Source: JANXMY01 sp965246745
GTDB taxonomy: Bacteria > Armatimonadota > Armatimonadia > Armatimonadales > Capsulimonadaceae
Assembly: GCA_965246745.1 (NCBI GenBank)
Contig: OZ251980.1
Location: 1,116,001 to 1,180,000, forward strand
Direction: 5' to 3'
DNA: 64,000 nucleotides
This document shows, in pieces, positions 39,634 to 47,171 of the stretch (its first letter is position 1; each line of letters starts with the position of its first letter). Made by a program: the position numbers and the translations under genes. The notes under the pieces are model-generated. The model saw nothing but the letters and a program-made list of their open reading frames with translations. It was not told the origin of the DNA and did no database searches.

Positions 39634-40596
39634 CTAATGGCTTGCCCTTGCCTCCACCTCCAGATAATCCGCCAGCCGCGCGAATGGGTCAAAGCCGATG
39701 ACGCGGGGGGCGTCGGCGACGAAGTTTGAGAGGGCGTTGATGTCGTAGTACAAGACCCGGCCGTCGCGGTCGTCAATCATATACTCGATGCCGCCGACCT
39801 CTATGCCTGCCGTGTGCATGATACGCTCAACAGCGGCGATGATGTCCGGCGGCGGCGTGTAGCCTTCGACCCGCAGGCCGTTTTGGGGGGCATCCGCCGC
39901 CGACGCCTCGCTGCGGGCGAGTTCTTGGCCGCCGACTGTCCGGCAGATGTCGGCGGGGCAGAGATTGAAGCTCTCGCCGGTCGTGTAGACATGGATGGCA
40001 TACAAAAACTTGCCGCCGAGCGTTTCGACGCGGGTGATGCGGCCCTCGCGGGCCGGCACGAACTCCTGCACCAGCGCCGTGCCGTCAATGCCTAAATCTA
40101 TCTGCCCGGCCTCGGCGGCGGCTTGCAGCGCTTCGCGGCTGTCGTAGCGCACGACCCCTGCGCCGGAGCCGCCGATGTTGGCTTTGACGACCACGGGAAA
40201 CCGCAGGCCGTCGGACGCCGCCGGGGCCGCGTGGGGGTCCCCGATGACCCGTGCATTCGGGTAGCCGAGGCCGAGCGCCTGAAGCTGCGTAAGCTGCAAG
40301 GCTTTCGACGTTTCGGTGGTGAATGCCTGCACGCCGTTGATGACCCGTGTTCCCGTCCGCTCCAAATGCGCTAGGTAACTGAGCGTGTAAAAGATGCCCG
40401 GATGGGCGGAGCGCAGGTATGCCGACGGACTCATGCGGTTGAAGACGACGCTGTACTCGCGCCCCGTGCGGCCCGGATCGTAGAAGTGCCGCCGGGCGTC
40501 GAGCTTGACGTAATCGGTGCCGCGCCGGTCCAGTTCAGCAAACAGCGGCTTGAACCAATCGGGGTGCTCGTAGTAGATGGCTATGGGGAGAAGCAT
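39634..40596 (-). CDS. ATP-grasp family ligase (RimK-like)
   Basis: A 320-residue ATP-grasp protein. Nucleotide-binding parts are RFPVVVKANIGGSGAGVVRYDS (near 133-154) and ALVQEFVPAREGRITRVE; metal-binding acids lie in VGGIEYMIDDRDGRVLYYDINAL (near 281-303). The group ligates an amino acid or similar amine to a carboxylate; the substrate cannot be read. The start at 40596 is chosen because the longer frame reads into the LIR8 array. Confidence 0.82.
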   Translation of the reverse strand: MLLPIAIYYEHPDWFKPLFAELDRRGTDYVKLDARRHFYDPGRTGREYSVVFNRMSPSAYLRSAHPGIFYTLSYLAHLERTGTRVINGVQAFTTETSKALQLTQLQALGLGYPNARVIGDPHAAPAASDGLRFPVVVKANIGGSGAGVVRYDSREALQAAAEAGQIDLGIDGTALVQEFVPAREGRITRVETLGGKFLYAIHVYTTGESFNLCPADICRTVGGQELARSEASAADAPQNGLRVEGYTPPPDIIAAVERIMHTAGIEVGGIEYMIDDRDGRVLYYDINALSNFVADAPRVIGFDPFARLADYLEVEARASH

Positions 40597-40624
40597 AGGT
40601 GACTCTTTCTGGCGGAGCGTCGGA

Positions 40625-40880
40625 GCCACGGATTGAAAGCCACGGATTGAAAGCCACGGATTGAAAGCCACGGATTGAAAGCCACGGATTGAAATCCGAG
40701 GCTCGGATAAACCAGTGTCGAAGCGACACAAGAATAATCTCCGAAGTCCCGCGTCGCCGCGACGCTGGTTTATTTCAGCCTCGGATTTCAATCCGTGGCT
40801 TTCAATCCGTGGCTTTTAATCCGTGGCTTTTAATCCGTGGCTTTTAATCCGTGGCTTTTAATCCGTGGCTTTCAATCCGC
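40625..40880. repeat. LIR8: long inverted repeat with expanded 14-base tandem arrays
   Basis: The left side has four copies of GCCACGGATTGAAA and then the complete CCA-CGGAT-TGAA-ATCCG-AGGCT hairpin (40681-40703). The right side has the complementary hairpin (about 40776-40800), then five copies of TTYAATCCGTGGCT and a partial one. The interior has GTGTCGAAGCGACAC and CGTCGCCGCGACG. The whole gap of about 325 bases between the ATP-grasp and amidohydrolase genes is occupied by it. No spacers are present, so it is not a CRISPR array. Confidence 0.9.
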
Positions 40881-40921
40881 GCTTTTTTCGGCCCGCAGTC
40901 CCGCAGGAACCCGCCGCGCCG

Positions 40922-42127
40922 ATGCCGAACTTAAGCGCCATGACAACGCAAGCCTCCGAAGATTTAAAAGATGCCGTCGCGGCGGCGATTGGCCGTATTT
41001 TACCCGAGATTGTCCAAACCCGCCACCACCTGCACCGGAACCCGGAGCTGAGCGGGTCGGAAGCGCAGACCGGGGCGCTGGTCGCCGAGCGCCTGCGGGC
41101 GCTGAGATTGGACGACGTGCGGACGCATCTCGCGGGGCATGGGGTGACGGGCGTGCTGCGCGGCAAAAACGACGGGCCGATGCTGGCGCTGCGGGCGGAC
41201 ATGGACGCGCTGCCGATCCAAGAAGCCGGCGGACTGGACTATGCCTCGCAGAACGCCGGGGTGATGCACGCCTGCGGGCACGACGGGCACACGGCGACGC
41301 TTTTGGGGACGGCGCACGTCTTGTCGCAGATGCGCGAGTTTTTGCCGCGCCCGGTGAAGTTTATTTTCCAGCCGGCCGAAGAAACCGTCGGCGGGGCCGA
41401 CGGCATGATGGCGGCGGGGGCTTTGGAGGGCGTCGAGTCGATCATTGCCCTGCACGGCTGGCCGAATTTAGAGATCGGGCAGATCGGGTATCGCTCCGGC
41501 CCGATGATGGCGAGCGCCGACACGTTCGACCTCACAGTGAAAGGCGTCGGCGGCCATGCCGCCTACCCGCACACGACCGTGGACCCCATTGTCATCGGCA
41601 GCCAGATTGTGAGCGCGTGGCAGACGCTTTCAAGCCGCGAAGTCTCCCCGCTCGACTCGGTGGTCGTGTCCGTCACCCAGTTCCACGCCGGGACCGCGTA
41701 CAATGTCGTTCCGGGCACAGCGGCGCTGCGCGGCACCGTGCGCTGCTTGTCGAATTCCGTCCGGGACGAGTTGCCCGGCAAGCTGGAGCGCATCGCGGCG
41801 GGTATTTGCGCGGCAGGCCGCGCCGAGTACGAGTTCTCTGTCTCCTGCGGCCCGCCGGTCGTCATCAACGACCCGGCGGTTACGTCTCTTGTCGAAGCCG
41901 TCGGCCGGGACGTGCTCGCTCCCGACGCCGTGCAGTTTTTGGAAACCCCGACGATGGGCGCGGAAGACTTTGCCTACTACCTCCGCGAAATCCCCGGCAC
42001 CATGTTTCGCCTCGGCGTCGGCACCGATGTCACGGCATTGCACACGCCCACTTACAACTTTTCCGACGGCGCATTGCCCTACGGAATGACCATGCTCGCC
42101 CATTTAGCCCTGCGGTACGAGGCGTGA
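40922..42127 (+). CDS. M20-family amidohydrolase (N-acyl-amino-acid amidohydrolase-like)
   Basis: A 401-residue metallohydrolase. Metal ligands are in MHACGHDGH (Cys and His residues near 113-121), the catalytic Glu pair in FQPAEE (near 150-155) and a C-terminal His (ALHTPTYNFSDGALPYG). The dimerisation lid contains KGVGGHAAYPHTTVDP. Relatives deacylate N-acetyl amino acids, IAA conjugates or hippurate. Start at 40922 (40940 possible); upstream codons are LIR8 sequence. Confidence 0.92.
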   Translation: MPNLSAMTTQASEDLKDAVAAAIGRILPEIVQTRHHLHRNPELSGSEAQTGALVAERLRALRLDDVRTHLAGHGVTGVLRGKNDGPMLALRADMDALPIQEAGGLDYASQNAGVMHACGHDGHTATLLGTAHVLSQMREFLPRPVKFIFQPAEETVGGADGMMAAGALEGVESIIALHGWPNLEIGQIGYRSGPMMASADTFDLTVKGVGGHAAYPHTTVDPIVIGSQIVSAWQTLSSREVSPLDSVVVSVTQFHAGTAYNVVPGTAALRGTVRCLSNSVRDELPGKLERIAAGICAAGRAEYEFSVSCGPPVVINDPAVTSLVEAVGRDVLAPDAVQFLETPTMGAEDFAYYLREIPGTMFRLGVGTDVTALHTPTYNFSDGALPYGMTMLAHLALRYEA

Positions 42128-42130
42128 CCG

Positions 42131-42520
42131 ATGGCCGATGACCCTCATCCCGAAACCTGGCCGCCGCCGCCCAACTCGCCGCCAAGCCCGGAGCCAATTC
42201 TTCCAAAATCGCGGGCGGCGGCCCGCCTGCTGACCGGCTCCTCGGCCCTGGATTTCCGGCTGGGATTGGGGCTGGGGCCGCTTGTGTTTTTGCTGCTGAC
42301 CAATTTCATCGGCAGCGTCTTTAAGTGGAACTCGCCGCCTTCCCCAAGACCCCTTCCGACCCCACAGGGAGAATACTGGCTCGCCTGGTCTGCCGCGACG
42401 CTCGGCGCGGCCCTGCTGTTCGGACTGTGCGTTCGCCGGTATCCCTCTTTGATGACCGGCTTTGCGGTAACGGTTTCGGTGGTCGCGCTGGTCTTTCTTT
42501 TGGTGTTCACGCGCAACTGA
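42131..42520 (+). CDS. Small membrane protein
   Basis: A 129-residue protein with a Pro-rich cytoplasmic N-terminus (HPETWPPPPNSPPSPEP), then three hydrophobic segments: LGLGLGPLVFLLLTNFIGSV (about 44-63), YWLAWSAATLGAALLFGLCV (about 81-100) and FAVTVSVVALVFLLVF (about 110-126). No family recognised. It begins three bases after the amidohydrolase stop and is probably co-transcribed with it and the HAD gene. Confidence 0.65.
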   Translation: MADDPHPETWPPPPNSPPSPEPILPKSRAAARLLTGSSALDFRLGLGLGPLVFLLLTNFIGSVFKWNSPPSPRPLPTPQGEYWLAWSAATLGAALLFGLCVRRYPSLMTGFAVTVSVVALVFLLVFTRN

Positions 42521-42527
42521 GGACTAC

Positions 42528-43220
42528 TTGAAAACCTATCAAAAAACCCATCCGCCGATTTCCGGCATCTTGTTTGACCTTGACGACACACTGTACAGCC
42601 GGCGCGGGGCGTTTGCGGCCTGGCTCGATGCTTATGTTCAAGACACACTGTGCGTGACTGACCCCGCCGAGGCCGCCCGCGTTCAGGCCGCCGTCCATGA
42701 ACTTGACCGGAACGGCTACGGCTCCAAGCAGGTGATTTTCGAGCATCTGCACGCGCTGTACCCAGCCCTGCCCGGCGCTCCGGCCCGGTCGCTCGAAACA
42801 TTCTTCGCCGAGTTCTTGACCCATGTGCGGCCTGAACCCGAGACCGAAGCGCTTCTCGATGCCCTGGCTCGCGCCGGACTGCCGTTCGGCGTCATTACCA
42901 ACGGCTCCGCGCGGCAGTGGCGCAAAATCGAGGCGCTCGGCTTGGATAAACGCACGTCCTGTCTGTTCGTCTCCGAAACCTACGGCGTCAAAAAGCCTGA
43001 CCCGGCCATCTTCCACGCCGCTGCCGACTGCCTCGGCATTGCGCCCGCCGACATCTTGTTTGTCGGCGACAACCCAATCGCCGACATCGGCGGAGCGCAC
43101 CGGGCCGGGATGCCCGCCGCTTGGCTCCGCCAGGACCAAGCTTGGCCCGCCGAGTGCGCCGACCCGCCCGAGTTTACTCTCAGCGCCCTCGGCGAGATTT
43201 CTGATATTTTGCGGATTTAA
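42528..43220 (+). CDS. HAD-superfamily hydrolase
   Basis: A 230-residue protein with all four HAD motifs: nucleophile DLDDTLY (near 16-22), ITNGS (near 122-126), Lys in KKPDPAIF (near 151) and VGDNPIADI (near 177-185). A helical cap domain follows motif I. Such proteins are mostly phosphatases for sugar or nucleotide phosphates. TTG start, in frame after GAGGAC. It overlaps the convergent Fic gene by four bases. Confidence 0.88.
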   Translation: MKTYQKTHPPISGILFDLDDTLYSRRGAFAAWLDAYVQDTLCVTDPAEAARVQAAVHELDRNGYGSKQVIFEHLHALYPALPGAPARSLETFFAEFLTHVRPEPETEALLDALARAGLPFGVITNGSARQWRKIEALGLDKRTSCLFVSETYGVKKPDPAIFHAAADCLGIAPADILFVGDNPIADIGGAHRAGMPAAWLRQDQAWPAECADPPEFTLSALGEISDILRI

Positions 43221-44275
43221 GCCAGCGCGTACCAAGTGGCGCGGCCCTGCCCATGACGCGCCATCTGTCCGGCCTGCACCAGCGCCGCCAGCCGGGCTTT
43301 GATTGTGCTGCGCGGCTCGCCGGTCAGCGCTTCAATCTGCGCGGTCGAGACGCGCCCGTGCTCCCGCGCCAGTTCCAAAATATGCACGGACAGCGCGGGC
43401 AAAGCGGTTCCCCACACCTGCTCGCGGGCGACTTTTTCTTCCAGCCGCGCTTTCTGCCGCTGCAAGGCCCGCAGAAAAAACAGCGTCCAGGGTTCCCAGT
43501 CCGGCACATCGCGGGTTAATGTTCCCTGCGTCCGGCGCAGGGCTAAATAGTAGCCTTCTTTGCTGGCTTCAATCACGCTTTCCAGCGAGCTGTAGGGAAC
43601 ATACCCGTAGCCCGCTTGCAGAAGCAGCAGGGTCGTCAGCACGCGCGACAGCCGCCCATTGCCGTCCTGAAACGGGTGGATCGCCAGAAAACAGACCGTG
43701 AACACGGCAACCACAATCAGTGGGTGCCAGAGGCCGCCTCCAAGCGCCTCGCGCGTCCACGCAATCAGCTCCTGCATCCGCCAGGGCGTTTCCAGCGGCG
43801 ACGTTGTCGCAAAGACGACCCCGAGGCTGCGCTCGTCGGCGTCAAACGCTTCCACATGGTTCGGCAGCTTCTTGTAGTCGCCCCGATGCCGGACATCTTT
43901 CGAGCTGTATCGGAGCAAAATCTGATGAAGCTGCTTGACATGGTTTTCGGTCAGCGGGATCGCTTCCCAGCCCGCGAACACCGTTTCCATCACTTCGGCA
44001 TATCCGGCGACTTCTTCTTCGTCGCGCGACCGAAACGCATGGGTTTTCAGCCCCGACAGCAGGCGCTCGACTTGCCGGTCGGTCAGCTTCGCACCTTCGA
44101 TGCGTGTAGACGACCCGACACTTTCAATCGTCGCGACCCGCCGCAGCGCCGCCAGCCGCTCGGGGGCCAATGCCCGCAGCGCTCGCCACGCGCCTTTGAA
44201 CTCGTCCAGCTCTCCAATCAGCCGCAGCATTTCCGGCGTAATCGCTAATGCCGCGACTTGCGTTCCCAGTTCCAT
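43217..44275 (-). CDS. Fic-domain protein with C-terminal winged helix
   Basis: A 352-residue probable AMP-transferase. The Fic motif HPFQDGNGRLSR starts at His200. The N-terminal SSTRIEG (55-61, Glu60) is the inhibitory helix motif of self-inhibited class II Fic proteins. The C-terminal 60 residues (VSTAQIEALTGEPRSTIKARL) form a winged helix that could bind DNA. A TATAAT box on the minus strand (44288-44283) lies seven bases before the ATG, suggesting a leaderless transcript. Confidence 0.92.
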   Translation of the reverse strand: MELGTQVAALAITPEMLRLIGELDEFKGAWRALRALAPERLAALRRVATIESVGSSTRIEGAKLTDRQVERLLSGLKTHAFRSRDEEEVAGYAEVMETVFAGWEAIPLTENHVKQLHQILLRYSSKDVRHRGDYKKLPNHVEAFDADERSLGVVFATTSPLETPWRMQELIAWTREALGGGLWHPLIVVAVFTVCFLAIHPFQDGNGRLSRVLTTLLLLQAGYGYVPYSSLESVIEASKEGYYLALRRTQGTLTRDVPDWEPWTLFFLRALQRQKARLEEKVAREQVWGTALPALSVHILELAREHGRVSTAQIEALTGEPRSTIKARLAALVQAGQMARHGQGRATWYALA

Positions 44276-44336
44276 AGCCGCAATTATAGCCGATTTGAGC
44301 CGATTATGTCCAATTCGGGCCGATTAACCGCCCCCA

Positions 44337-44834
44337 TCAGAAGTTCCATTCGGGCGGCAGCCGGCTTTGGCAGACGCCGCATTCGTAAATGCCGTCTTTG
44401 ACGATGTTTTTTGCCTCGCACGCCTCGCAGCGGCGTATGATATAGGCAGTGGTAAAGCTCGGCGGGTGCGGCAGGCCGCTTCGGCCCAGCGCTTCGGCGA
44501 CAGCGGGCCAGGACGACGGCTCGGGGCAGTAGCCGAGCGACTGATTGCTGACGCCCGTGACAGAAATGTGTTTGCCATCCATCGAAAACGTCATCTCGCC
44601 GGCCGACTGCACCGGCCCGCCCGCCGCGCAGGCGACATGCTCCGAGCGCCGGTCGGCGATCCAAAGCTGCCCGGCGGCGTCAACCACAAAGGTCGCGGTG
44701 ATCGCGCTGTGCTTGGGCCGCTGCCCGGTCTGCGCGATCCAGTCTTTGACATCCTGCGGACTTTGGACGCGGCGGCGCTCGGAAACCGAGCCGCGCAGCT
44801 CGGGCGGCCCGACGTAGCGGTAAAGCGTGTGCAT
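44337..44834 (-). CDS. Conserved hypothetical protein with C-terminal zinc ribbon
   Basis: A 165-residue protein starting MHTLYRYVGPPELRG. The middle contains TFVVDAAGQLWIADRRSEHVACA, SNQSLGYCPEPSSWPAV near 95-111, and the end is a two-knuckle zinc ribbon (CEACEAKNIV, CGVCQSRLP). I have the impression that this arrangement is conserved across several phyla without a known function, but could not check. It follows mogA by 12 bases on the same strand. Confidence 0.7.
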   Translation of the reverse strand: MHTLYRYVGPPELRGSVSERRRVQSPQDVKDWIAQTGQRPKHSAITATFVVDAAGQLWIADRRSEHVACAAGGPVQSAGEMTFSMDGKHISVTGVSNQSLGYCPEPSSWPAVAEALGRSGLPHPPSFTTAYIIRRCEACEAKNIVKDGIYECGVCQSRLPPEWNF

Positions 44835-44845
44835 TGTGCCGCTTT

Positions 44846-45346
44846 TCAGTCCCCGGTCGGGTGCCCCGTTTCCTGGGCGTTCAGCACATCTACGGCGTGC
44901 GGCAGCAGCGGGACGAGGCTTTGAGCGCCGTCGGACGCGCCGGACGGGCTGCCGGGGAGGTTGACAATCAAGGTCGCGCCGCGCACGCCGGCGACCCCGC
45001 GCGACAGGGCCGCAAACGGGGTCTGCTTCAGGCCCTCCCACAAAAGAAACTGGCTGAGGTTCGGCGCGAGCCGGTCCAAAACTTTGCCGGTCGCTTCGGG
45101 GGTCACATCGCGCGGGCTGAACCCGGTGCCGCCGGTGGTGAGGATCACGGAGCAGTCGTACTCGTCGCACCAGCGCCGCAGGGTCTCGGCGATGATCTTT
45201 TTGTCGTCGGGGACAATCGCTTCGAGCGCCACGACAAACTTATCGGGCGGCAGGGCGGCTTTAATCGCCGGCCCCGACAGGTCTTCCCGCTCGCCCCGGC
45301 TGCTCCGGTCGCTGACCGTTAAAACGCCCACTCGTATTATTCCCAT
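44846..45346 (-). CDS. mogA: Molybdopterin adenylyltransferase (MogA/MoaB-like)
   Basis: A 166-residue protein with LTVSDRSSRGEREDLSGP at the start, TTGGTGFSPRDVTPEA near 69-84 and NLPGSPSGASDGAQSL near 130-145, the molybdopterin- and ATP-binding loops of the MogA/MoaB family. It activates molybdopterin by adenylation before metal insertion by MoeA (gene at 51501). Its start overlaps the moaC end by ten bases. Confidence 0.92.
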   Translation of the reverse strand: MGIIRVGVLTVSDRSSRGEREDLSGPAIKAALPPDKFVVALEAIVPDDKKIIAETLRRWCDEYDCSVILTTGGTGFSPRDVTPEATGKVLDRLAPNLSQFLLWEGLKQTPFAALSRGVAGVRGATLIVNLPGSPSGASDGAQSLVPLLPHAVDVLNAQETGHPTGD

Positions 45347-45807
45347 TGAAATTCTCCGTTTTTCCCGCCGGTCTTTGCGACCAGATGCACGTTCTCAATC
45401 ACCATGCGCTTGTCCACGGCTTTCGCCATGTCGTAGATCGTTAAAGCCGCCACTGTCGCCGCCGTCAGCGCTTCCATCTCCACGCCCGTCTGCGCGGCCG
45501 TCGTCGCTTTTGTGCTGACGACAATCCGCCCGTCGCCGAATTCAAAGTCTACCGACACATCGGACAAGGGCAGCGAGTGGCACAGCGGGATGAGTTCGTC
45601 GGTCCGCTTCGCCGCCAGTATTCCGGCGACCCGCGCGACCCCAAGGGCGTCCCCTTTGGCGAGTTCGTTTCGGCGAATTTGCTCCAGTGCCTCCGCCGAC
45701 ATCGTAATTGTCGCCGCCGCCGCCGCCGTCCGCCGGGTGACGGCTTTTCCCGACACATCCACCATCCGCGCCTTGCCCTGCGCGTCAATATGCGTTAAAT
45801 CAGACAT
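45337..45807 (-). CDS. moaC: Cyclic pyranopterin monophosphate synthase
   Basis: A 156-residue enzyme. The family landmarks are ARMVDVSGKAVTRRTAAA, KGDALGVARVAGILAAKRT, DELIPLCHSLPLS, GVEMEALTAATVAALTIYDM and the catalytic Asp/Lys in AVDKRM. It forms cPMP with MoaA, which is not in the window. A TAGAAT box lies five bases before the ATG on the minus strand, again compatible with a leaderless start. Confidence 0.97.
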   Translation of the reverse strand: MSDLTHIDAQGKARMVDVSGKAVTRRTAAAAATITMSAEALEQIRRNELAKGDALGVARVAGILAAKRTDELIPLCHSLPLSDVSVDFEFGDGRIVVSTKATTAAQTGVEMEALTAATVAALTIYDMAKAVDKRMVIENVHLVAKTGGKNGEFQWE

Positions 45808-45845
45808 CTACAATTCTACATCTTTCAAGACAATAACACGTTTTT

Positions 45846-46109
45846 TCATGGACGGTGCTCCCATTCTCGGCGCAGTCCATTGACATAGTTTTGCGCGTCA
45901 ATGAGGTTTCCCTGCTCGTCGCGCCACAGCTCCGCTCCCAGCCCTTCCAGTTCTATAATGCTGCGTTTGGGCGGCAGGGAGGCTTCTTCTTGCAACGCCT
46001 GAAGCACTGCCCTTTGGGCATATACTTTCGTTTCCAATCCCTGCCGCTTCGCTTTCTCGCGCAGCCGCCGCTCCATATCCGGCGTCAGCTCAATCTCTAG
46101 AATGCTCAT
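45846..46109 (-). CDS. Solitary antitoxin-like protein
   Basis: An 87-residue protein. Residues 1-45 (ILEIELTPDMERRLREKAKRQGLETKVYAQRAVLQAL) resemble ribbon-helix-helix antitoxins; the C-terminal part ends LIDAQNYVNGLRREWEHRP. AGGAG precedes the ATG. No toxin gene is adjacent, although an unknown pair with a HEPN protein lies just upstream, so it may be an orphan antitoxin or simple regulator. Confidence 0.6.
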   Translation of the reverse strand: MSILEIELTPDMERRLREKAKRQGLETKVYAQRAVLQALQEEASLPPKRSIIELEGLGAELWRDEQGNLIDAQNYVNGLRREWEHRP

Positions 46110-46185
46110 AATTTGGCTCCTGCCTCTTCGCGTAAACTTGCTGTAAAAAGCGGCATTTTGTCTTGTTCGCTATTTGTCTTGCCCG

Positions 46186-46632
46186 CTATGCAGCCGCCAT
46201 CTCCGCTTGTTTGCCTTCGGACGAAGCGCTGTCGTTAGGCTGGCCCGTGGCCGTTATAATCATCGCGCTCGGGATCATATTGCCTTCGTAGTAGAGGTTA
46301 GTGATCCGCTTGAGACTATGCTGAACCGGTCCATCCGGCAGGGCTTCCCGCACGACTTCCAGAAAAGGACCGCCTGTCGGCACGACGTCAAAACGCCCGA
46401 TTTTCGGCCACCACTCTGCGTTTCCAATCGCGGCAATCACAAGGTCGGTAATCACACTCAAAGAAGCCAGGTCGTTTTTTAGCCAGGGGGCGGAGACGAC
46501 GACATCGTACTTGCCGAAGATGTCGCTGCGCTCGAACAGGCCGAACAGCGTGAACGCTCCGTGCTCCCGAGAGATTTTTTCCTCGGCGTCCTGAAATTGA
46601 CGTACCACGCTCATTGTGCTGATCGGGTTCAT
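46186..46632 (-). CDS. Unknown partner of the HEPN protein
   Basis: A 148-residue protein with an alpha/beta look (GKYDVVVSAPWLKNDLASLSVITDLVIAAIG near 40-70; GGPFLEVVREALPDG near 87-101). It lacks the GSx10DxD motif of the minimal nucleotidyltransferases that normally accompany HEPN proteins. The ATG overlaps the HEPN stop (ATGA), so the two should be made together and may form a new kind of HEPN module. Confidence 0.55.
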   Translation of the reverse strand: MNPISTMSVVRQFQDAEEKISREHGAFTLFGLFERSDIFGKYDVVVSAPWLKNDLASLSVITDLVIAAIGNAEWWPKIGRFDVVPTGGPFLEVVREALPDGPVQHSLKRITNLYYEGNMIPSAMIITATGQPNDSASSEGKQAEMAAA

Positions 46633-47054
46633 AAAATCACCTTCAAGGCTTTCTGAGCTGCATTAACCATGCTGGCAGCGTCAGCCGCTGTGTACATTCC
46701 TCTAGGGTTGTAGCGATGCTCGGGGTTCCACTGCGCTATGGCAGACCAATCGGTGCCCATCGCCGCTTTGACAGTGTCTCCGGAGGCAGAAAGGTTCAGC
46801 AGGACCTCCAGGTTATGTGTCTGGAAACTTCGATAGCTGCTGAACTCGCTGGAAGTTGATGGAAAGCCCGGCCACTTCAGCGTCCGGCAAATTCGGTCCT
46901 TCAGAGCGATCTCGACGGCATACCCGCAGAGATAAATCGCCACATCGTATTTTCGATTGCCCCGCAGGATTTCCGCCGACTGCAAATACTCCGGCGCGGT
47001 TTTTCGTAGGTCCGTCCGTGTAATCATCCGTCGCCTCCCTGCTTGTTTTTGCAT
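46629..47054 (-). CDS. HEPN-domain protein, possible toxin
   Basis: A 141-residue helical protein. The segment AEILRGNRKYDVAIYLCGYAVEIALKDRI near 27-55 is typical of HEPN domains. RSFQTH (near 74-79) fits the Rx4-6H motif of HEPN ribonucleases. A TATAAT box on the minus strand (47068-47063) lies eight bases before the ATG at 47054. An internal ATG at 47027 is an alternative. HEPN proteins are often toxins or abortive-infection RNases. Confidence 0.75.
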   Translation of the reverse strand: MQKQAGRRRMITRTDLRKTAPEYLQSAEILRGNRKYDVAIYLCGYAVEIALKDRICRTLKWPGFPSTSSEFSSYRSFQTHNLEVLLNLSASGDTVKAAMGTDWSAIAQWNPEHRYNPRGMYTAADAASMVNAAQKALKVIL

Positions 47055-47103
47055 CTGCGTTTATTATACCCCGCGCTTTTGCCGCAAATACGCAATTATT
47101 CAC

Positions 47104-47164
47104 TTGACAGCATTAGTAGACATATGCTATTATCGGGCAGAACGCTAGTAGAAGGAAGTCTACT
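47104..47164 (+). promoter_or_regulatory. dinB promoter with repeated AGTAGA sites
   Basis: TTGACA (47104-47109) and TATTAT (47128-47133), spacer 18 bases. TAGTAGA occurs at 47114-47120 and 47146-47152, and its inverted form TCTACTG at 47159-47165. The last two form AGTAGA-AGGAAG-TCTACT, a perfect six-base dyad. The sites flank the -10 box and could be the operator of a DNA-damage repressor. Confidence 0.5.
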
Positions 47165-47171
47165 GCCCCTA

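Noticed and set aside
40625..40880. Regularly repeated 14-base unit considered as a CRISPR array
   Set aside because: Units abut each other with no spacers, appear in both orientations and belong to an inverted repeat; no cas genes are near.
44846..45900. Molybdenum cofactor riboswitch before moaC
   Set aside because: The gap upstream of moaC is too short, and the promoter appears to be leaderless.
47043..47171. Earlier in-frame starts for dinB at 47043 and 47124
   Set aside because: They precede or overlap the -35/-10 elements, and the Y-family homology begins at the ATG at 47172.
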